Position numbers and translations under genes: made by a program
Shown: in pieces, positions 59,200-64,000 of the stretch
Layout of the letters: each line of letters begins with the position of its first letter
Position numbering within the stretch: the stretch's first letter is position 1
The notes under the pieces: model-generated
Database searches by the model: none
Seen by the model: the letters and a program-made list of their open reading frames with translations, nothing else
Told to the model about the DNA's origin: nothing
Assembly (NCBI GenBank): GCA_051656905.1
Contig: JBOFJQ010000004.1
Coordinates: 23,401-87,400, forward strand
DNA: 64,000 bases
DNA from: JAGNZR01 sp051656905
GTDB taxonomy: Bacteria > Fusobacteriota > Fusobacteriia > Fusobacteriales > Fusobacteriaceae
Reading direction: 5' to 3'

Positions 59200-59260
59200 G
59201 AATGAGAAAATAAACTTAATAAAATAAAGTTTCTAATATTAATAACTTTAGGAGGCTGGA

Positions 59261-60301
59261 ATGATTAAAGTAGGAATAATAGGTGTCACAGGATATGCAG
59301 GAAATGAATTATTTAGATTATTATCTTCTCATAAAGAAGTAGAGATAATAAAAATCTCCAGTCACAGCTATATCAATCAAAAATATGAGGATATCTTTGA
59401 AAATTTTTGTGAACATGACTTAATTTGCGAAGAAGAAAACATAGAAGAGATGGTGGAAGTTTGTGATGTAATTTTTTTAGCTCTTCCTCATGGAATTGCA
59501 AGTAAAAAAATAACTGAAGAAATAATAAAAAAAGTAAAAATAATAGATTTAGGTGCTGATTTTAGATTTGATGACATTGAGAAATATGAAAATTGGTATA
59601 AGACACAGCATTTTTCAAAAGAACTGAATAAAAAAGCTATTTATGGTCTTTGTGAAATAAATAGAGAGGAGATAAAAAACTCGAATATAGTAGCAAATCC
59701 AGGCTGTTATACAACATGTAGCATATTATCTCTTTACCCTCTAATAAAAGAAAGAATAATAGATATCAATGACATAATAATAGATGCCAAGTCTGGAGTT
59801 TCAGGTGCTGGAAGAGCGGTAGGATTAAATACACACTATTGTGAAACAAATGAAAATGTAAAAGCATACAATATTATGAAACATAGGCATACTCCAGAAA
59901 TCGAGGAACAATTGTCAAAAATTCATAAAGAAGATATAGTATTAACTTTTACGCCTCATTTAATACCTATGAACAGAGGGATTTTAACAACAATTTATGC
60001 TAATTTAACAAATACATATAGTTACGATGATATAAAAAAAGTTTATGAAACATATTATGGAAATGAATATTTTATAAAAATATTGAAAAAAGAAAAATTA
60101 CCAGAAACAAAATGGGTTAAAGGATCAAACTTTATTCATATAGGATTTGATATAAATGAGAGGACAAATAAGATAACAATAATAGGGGCTATAGATAATT
60201 TAATAAAGGGAGCTGCAGGACAGGCAATTCAAAATATGAATTTGATGTTTGGATTAGATGAAAATGAAGGTCTTAAAAATTATGGAGCTTTTCCAATTTA
60301 A
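59261..60301 (+). CDS. argC: N-acetyl-gamma-glutamyl-phosphate reductase
   Basis: A 346-aa NADPH-dependent reductase, third step from glutamate to ornithine. The nucleotide site GVTGYAGNELFRLL, catalytic C149 in NPGCYTTCS, and the C-terminal HTPEIEEQL and HLIPMNRGIL blocks are all present. ATG 59261 follows TAGGAGG. First gene of an argCJBD operon. Confidence 0.96.
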   Translation: MIKVGIIGVTGYAGNELFRLLSSHKEVEIIKISSHSYINQKYEDIFENFCEHDLICEEENIEEMVEVCDVIFLALPHGIASKKITEEIIKKVKIIDLGADFRFDDIEKYENWYKTQHFSKELNKKAIYGLCEINREEIKNSNIVANPGCYTTCSILSLYPLIKERIIDINDIIIDAKSGVSGAGRAVGLNTHYCETNENVKAYNIMKHRHTPEIEEQLSKIHKEDIVLTFTPHLIPMNRGILTTIYANLTNTYSYDDIKKVYETYYGNEYFIKILKKEKLPETKWVKGSNFIHIGFDINERTNKITIIGAIDNLIKGAAGQAIQNMNLMFGLDENEGLKNYGAFPI

Positions 60302-60395
60302 TAAAAATAAAAAAATCAAAATTTTTATTTAATAAAATTTTTAATTAAAATAAAAAGGAGGATATGAGATTAAGGGAATAATCTCATGAAAAAAT

Positions 60396-61616
60396 ATGAA
60401 TATAATTAATGGAAATATAGTAGCACCAAAAGGATTTAAAGCAACAGGAAACCATATAGGAATAAAGAAAATTAAAAAAGACTTAGCACTAATAGTATCA
60501 GATGTTCCTGCAATTTGTTGTGGAATGTTTACAACAAATATAGTAAAAGCAGCACCTGTTCTTTATGACATGGATGTACTTTCTAAAGGAAATTTAATAA
60601 GAGGTTTAGTTATTAACAGTGGAAATGCAAATTCTTGTACAGGGGAGCAAGGTGAAAAAGATACATTAGAAATGGCAAATACTTTAGGAGATCTACTAGG
60701 AACTTCAGGTGAGAAAATTTTAGTTTTTTCAACTGGTGTTATTGGTGTCAAAATGCCTATGGAAGTTGTAAATAAAGGAATTGTTAACAATTTTGAAAAA
60801 TTAGGAAACAATTTTGAAGATGGAGAAAACTGTGTAGAAGCAATAATGACAACAGATACATTTAAGAAAAAATGTGCTGTAACAATAGAACTAGGTGGAA
60901 AAACAGTTACTGTTGCTGGAATTGCCAAAGGCTCTGGAATGATTCATCCAAATATGGCAACTATGTTATCATTTATAACTACTGATGCAGATATAAATAA
61001 AGAATTATTACAGGAAGCTCTAAAGACAATTGTAGAAGATACTTATAATATGACCTCTGTAGATGGGGATACAAGTACAAATGATAGTATTGTTGTCATG
61101 GCAAATGGAGAAGCTAAAAATATCAAGATAACAGAAAAAAATGAAGACTATGAAATTTTTTATAAAGCTTTGCACTTTGTTAATAAAACTTTAGCAATAG
61201 AGATAATAAAAGACGGCGAAGGTGCTACAAAATTAATGGAAGTTATGGTACAAGGAGCAAAGTCTGAGAAAGATGCTAAACAAATGGTAAAAGGGATAAT
61301 ATCCTCTAGTTTAGTTAAATCTGCTCTTTTTGGTGCAGATGCCAATTGGGGTCGTGTATTATGTGCAATGGGGTATAGTGGTGGTGAATTTGATACAAGT
61401 AAGGTTAAATTATCATTTAAGAGTAATTATGGAGAGATAAATTTAATTGAGAATGGAAATCCAATTAAATTTGATGAGGTATTAGCAAAAAATATTTTAT
61501 TAGAAAAAGAAGTAGCAATAACTATTACTTTAAGCGATGGGACATATAGTGCTACTGGTTGGGGCTGTGATTTAACATACGATTATGTAAAAATTAATGG
61601 AGACTATAGAAGTTAA
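60396..61616 (+). CDS. argJ: Ornithine acetyltransferase (glutamate N-acetyltransferase)
   Basis: A 406-aa ArgJ that recycles acetyl from acetylornithine to glutamate, so no ArgA or ArgE is strictly needed. The self-cleavage Thr lies in HPNMATMLSFITTD, where the chain splits into alpha and beta subunits. The opening NGNIVAPKGFKATG and GADANWGRVLCAMGYSG are typical. It lies 94 bases after argC. ATG 60396 has no strong site immediately upstream. Confidence 0.96.
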   Translation: MNIINGNIVAPKGFKATGNHIGIKKIKKDLALIVSDVPAICCGMFTTNIVKAAPVLYDMDVLSKGNLIRGLVINSGNANSCTGEQGEKDTLEMANTLGDLLGTSGEKILVFSTGVIGVKMPMEVVNKGIVNNFEKLGNNFEDGENCVEAIMTTDTFKKKCAVTIELGGKTVTVAGIAKGSGMIHPNMATMLSFITTDADINKELLQEALKTIVEDTYNMTSVDGDTSTNDSIVVMANGEAKNIKITEKNEDYEIFYKALHFVNKTLAIEIIKDGEGATKLMEVMVQGAKSEKDAKQMVKGIISSSLVKSALFGADANWGRVLCAMGYSGGEFDTSKVKLSFKSNYGEINLIENGNPIKFDEVLAKNILLEKEVAITITLSDGTYSATGWGCDLTYDYVKINGDYRS

Positions 61617-61682
61617 TAATATTAATGGTGTTAATGGTATTAATGTAAATAACGATGATAATGGGAAAGGGTGTTGAGAAGA

Positions 61683-62549
61683 ATGGAACAGTATATAGAT
61701 AAAGCAAAAATTTTGATAGAGGCACTTCCATATATAAATAGATTTAAAAGGAATACTATAGTAATAAAATATGGAGGAAGTGCCATAGGAGATAAAAAAA
61801 TAAAAGATACAATTATTCAAGATATAGCTCTTATGAAAATTATAGGATTCAATCCTGTAGTTGTTCATGGAGGGGGAAAAGAGATAAATACTATGCTTGA
61901 AAGGTTAAATATAGAAAGTAATTTTTTAGAAGGATTGAGAGTTACTACAAAAGAGACTATGGAAGTTGTAGAAATGGTTCTAACAGGAAAATTAAATAAA
62001 GAAATTGTAGCAGATTTGACAAAACAAGGAGTAAAAGTAGCTGGAATAAGTGGTAAGGATGGGAATATGCTTACAGCAACCAAACTTTTACAAAATGGGC
62101 AAGATATCGGTTTTGTAGGTGAAGTAAAAAAAGTTAACACAGACCTCATTGAATCTTTAATAAAAAATGATTTCATTCCTGTAATTTCACCTGTTGGTAT
62201 GGATGATGAAGGTAACAGCTATAATATTAATGCAGATTATGCTGCTTCAGCCATAGCTTCAGCTTTGAAAGCTAGCAAATTAGTATTTTTAACTGATGTA
62301 AAAGGGATAATGATGAACGTAGATGACTCTACTTCTATTATTCCAGAAATTAGAATTGATGAGGTTAAAAAGTTATTAGATGATGGAACAATATCTGGTG
62401 GTATGATTCCAAAGGTAGCATGCTGTTTAGAAGCCATTGAAAATGGAGTAAATCATGTCCATATTTTAGATGGTAGAATAGAGCATTCATTACTACTGGA
62501 AATATTTACTAATAAGGGTATAGGGACACTTATAAAAAAATTTATGTGA
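61683..62549 (+). CDS. argB: Acetylglutamate kinase
   Basis: A 288-aa amino-acid kinase. ATP and substrate segments are IVIKYGGSAIGD, PVVVHGGGKEIN, GVKVAGISGKDGN, VISPVGMDDEGNSYNINADYAA and GTISGGMIPKV. I start at ATG 61683 because the family starts with a helix leading to AKILIEALPYI; GTG 61671 and TTG 61674 lie upstream in frame. The gap after argJ contains a short imperfect repeat of TTAATGGT(A). Confidence 0.95.
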   Translation: MEQYIDKAKILIEALPYINRFKRNTIVIKYGGSAIGDKKIKDTIIQDIALMKIIGFNPVVVHGGGKEINTMLERLNIESNFLEGLRVTTKETMEVVEMVLTGKLNKEIVADLTKQGVKVAGISGKDGNMLTATKLLQNGQDIGFVGEVKKVNTDLIESLIKNDFIPVISPVGMDDEGNSYNINADYAASAIASALKASKLVFLTDVKGIMMNVDDSTSIIPEIRIDEVKKLLDDGTISGGMIPKVACCLEAIENGVNHVHILDGRIEHSLLLEIFTNKGIGTLIKKFM

Positions 62550-62574
62550 CAATAAAATTATAGAGGAGATATGG

Positions 62575-63765
62575 ATGAATACAATAGATGAAGGAAAAAA
62601 ATATGTAATGAATACTTATAATAGATTTCCATTAGTATTAACAAAAGGTGAAGGAGTATATGTTTGGGATGAAAATGGAAAGAAATATTTAGATTTTGTT
62701 GCAGGAATTGCTGTTAATTCACTGGGACATAATCATAAAAAACTATCTGACGCAATTATAAAACAAGCTCAAAATTTAATGCATGTTTCAAATTTATATT
62801 ATACCTCTCCTCAAATTCAACTGGCTAAAAAATTAGTTGAAAATAGCTGTTTTGATAAAGTATTCTTTTGTAACTCAGGAGCAGAAGCTATAGAGGGAAG
62901 TTTAAAACTGGCAAGAAAATATGCTGTGATGAAAAATACAGAAAAATTTGAAATAATAACTATGAAAAATTCTTTCCACGGCAGAACATACGGTGCTATA
63001 ACAGCCACAGGACAAGAAAAATATCAAAAGGGACTAGGACCATTACTACCTGGAATAAAGCATGTTGAATATAATAATATAGTGGATTTAAAAAATAATA
63101 TTACAGAGAAAACTGGTGCTATACTTCTTGAAGTAATACAAGGAGAAGGAGGAATAAAATCTGTAACAAAAGAGTATTTACAAGGAGTCAGAAAAATATG
63201 TGATCAAAAAGATATTATGCTAATTTTTGATGAAATTCAGTGTGGTATTGGACGTCTTGGTACTTTGTTTGCATACCAAAGTTTTGGAGTAGAACCAGAT
63301 GTTGTGACTATTGCCAAAGGAATGGCAGGAGGAGTCCCTGCAGGAGCACTCTTAGCAAAAGAAAGTTTTGCTATAGCTTTTAACCCTGGAGATCATGCTT
63401 CAACTTTTGGTGGAAATCCTCTTGCAACAGCAGCAGGAAATGTGGTAATAGATGAGTTATTAGATAATAACTTATTAGAAAATATAAAAGAAAATGGTAA
63501 ATATTTAGAAGAGAAATTGAACCAATTAAAAGAAAAACATGATGTAATTAATGAGATTCGTGGAATGGGATTCTTACAAGGAATTGAACTAAAAATAGAA
63601 GTGGGAAATATTATAAAAAATTGCATGGAAAATGGTCTATTACTTGTAAATGCAGGAACTCATGTAATAAGATTTGTACCACCATTAATTGCTACAAAAG
63701 AGAATATAAATGAAGCTATTGATATTTTGGATAAATCTTTATCTTTAGTAGAAAATAAAAATTAA
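62575..63765 (+). CDS. argD: Acetylornithine aminotransferase
   Basis: A 396-aa class III PLP aminotransferase converting N-acetylglutamate semialdehyde to acetylornithine. PLP lysine K248 is in TIAKGMAGG, the cofactor Asp in LIFDEIQCGIGR, and FCNSGAEAIEGSLKLARKY and FHGRTYGA are family marks. ATG 62575 follows GAGGAGAT, 25 bases after argB. Last gene of the arg operon in the window. Confidence 0.94.
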   Translation: MNTIDEGKKYVMNTYNRFPLVLTKGEGVYVWDENGKKYLDFVAGIAVNSLGHNHKKLSDAIIKQAQNLMHVSNLYYTSPQIQLAKKLVENSCFDKVFFCNSGAEAIEGSLKLARKYAVMKNTEKFEIITMKNSFHGRTYGAITATGQEKYQKGLGPLLPGIKHVEYNNIVDLKNNITEKTGAILLEVIQGEGGIKSVTKEYLQGVRKICDQKDIMLIFDEIQCGIGRLGTLFAYQSFGVEPDVVTIAKGMAGGVPAGALLAKESFAIAFNPGDHASTFGGNPLATAAGNVVIDELLDNNLLENIKENGKYLEEKLNQLKEKHDVINEIRGMGFLQGIELKIEVGNIIKNCMENGLLLVNAGTHVIRFVPPLIATKENINEAIDILDKSLSLVENKN

Positions 63766-63813
63766 AAAATTAGAAATTAAAAAATAAATTTTTTTTAATA
63801 TGAAAAAATTTTA

Positions 63814-63842
63814 TTGACATTTAAGTTTAAAAAGACTATAGT
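63814..63842 (+). promoter_or_regulatory. Promoter of the trp leader
   Basis: TTGACA (63814-63819), 17 bases, TATAGT (63837-63842), then AAGGAGG and the trp leader peptide. Confidence 0.8.
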
Positions 63843-63874
63843 ATCTAAAACAATTATAAAAAGGAGGGCATATC

Positions 63875-63958
63875 ATGAAAAGAGTAGCAAAATTATGGTG
63901 GTGGACAATTGAATATTCCAAGCAATTTAATAAGAATGCCCACTTTCTCAATGATTAG
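63875..63958 (+). CDS. trpL: trp operon leader peptide (WWW)
   Basis: ATG 63875 follows AAGGAGGGC. The 27-codon frame encodes KRVAKLWWWTIEYSK near the start, with three consecutive TGG codons at 63896-63904, and stops at 63958. Ribosome stalling at tandem Trp codons is the classical trp attenuator sensor, so a trp biosynthetic operon should start just outside the window. The downstream terminator and antiterminator stems are not included in the window. Confidence 0.85.
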   Translation: MKRVAKLWWWTIEYSKQFNKNAHFLND

Positions 63959-64000
63959 ATGATACGTGTGTTAATTTTATATTTGTTTATATTAAATTAA

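Noticed and set aside
58192..59260. T-box leader for argC
   Set aside because: No TGGNACCGCG-type T-box sequence is present.
61616..61680. Minisatellite or small gene between argJ and argB
   Set aside because: Only about three imperfect copies of TTAATGGTA-like units, with no ribosome site for an independent frame.

Overview
The window is very AT-rich, with dense genes, strong AGGAGG ribosome sites and T-rich terminators. Several lipoproteins and a KdsD-type sugar-phosphate isomerase (LPS/KDO pathway family) suggest an outer membrane, and the gene set (HrcA/CIRCE-controlled clpB, two-subunit class I fumarase plus malic enzyme, AzgA and NhaC carriers, xylAFGHB) fits an anaerobic fermenter of the Fusobacteriota (Fusobacterium/Cetobacterium type). 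This assignment is inferred from style and gene content, not from a marker gene.

Positions 1 to about 14,840 are the right part of a temperate phage or related integrated element whose left end lies outside the window. A LexA/CI-like S24 repressor (5684-6382) sits beside divergent promoters that carry TCTAC-N6-GTAGA palindromes. To its left, minus-strand genes encode an EVE/PUA-like membrane-anchored protein, a small HTH protein and a large primase-helicase. The primase ends inside a field of inverted iteron-like repeats (538-826) and starts behind an RNA leader that can form a pseudoknot. A DUF1883 gene on the opposite strand is bracketed by a 9-bp inverted repeat. To its right run tiny coupled early ORFs, a DnaQ-like exonuclease, a Sak4-like ATPase and an SSB with an acidic tail (a recombination module). 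These are followed by a C5 methyltransferase, a radical SAM enzyme, a frameshifted second DNA methyltransferase and a large serine recombinase next to the chromosome junction.

Positions 14,892-30,260 are core chromosome: nfo; clpB with a perfect CIRCE element; crr; fumarase alpha/beta and malic enzyme (fumarate to malate to pyruvate); lon followed by an 876-aa protein with a degenerate SIR2-like fold and a very long Glu-rich segment; then a cardiolipin synthase, PHP hydrolase and lipoprotein operon.

Positions 30,290-41,250 are a xylose regulon: xylAFGHB with a PLP trans-sulfuration-type enzyme as last gene, an NhaC-family antiporter, and a ROK repressor. Four copies of a TTAAAAT-S-ATTTTAA palindrome tie the three transcription units together. 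Positions 41,335-44,232 hold a BglG/MtlR-like regulator and orphan lactose-type PTS IIB and IIA proteins.

Positions 44,346-47,380 are a thiamine-precursor uptake operon under a TPP riboswitch and terminator. It is followed by an AzgA purine permease and a five-gene acid-sugar operon (DeoR, DUF1537 kinase, PdxA2-like dehydrogenase, GntP permease, KdsD-like isomerase). A cell-envelope group (YwqK-repeat lipoprotein, PBP4B-like serine hydrolase, L,D-transpeptidase) comes next. The window ends with a 1-kb leader region rich in terminators, argCJBD, and a trp leader peptide with three consecutive Trp codons that should precede a trp operon just outside the window.
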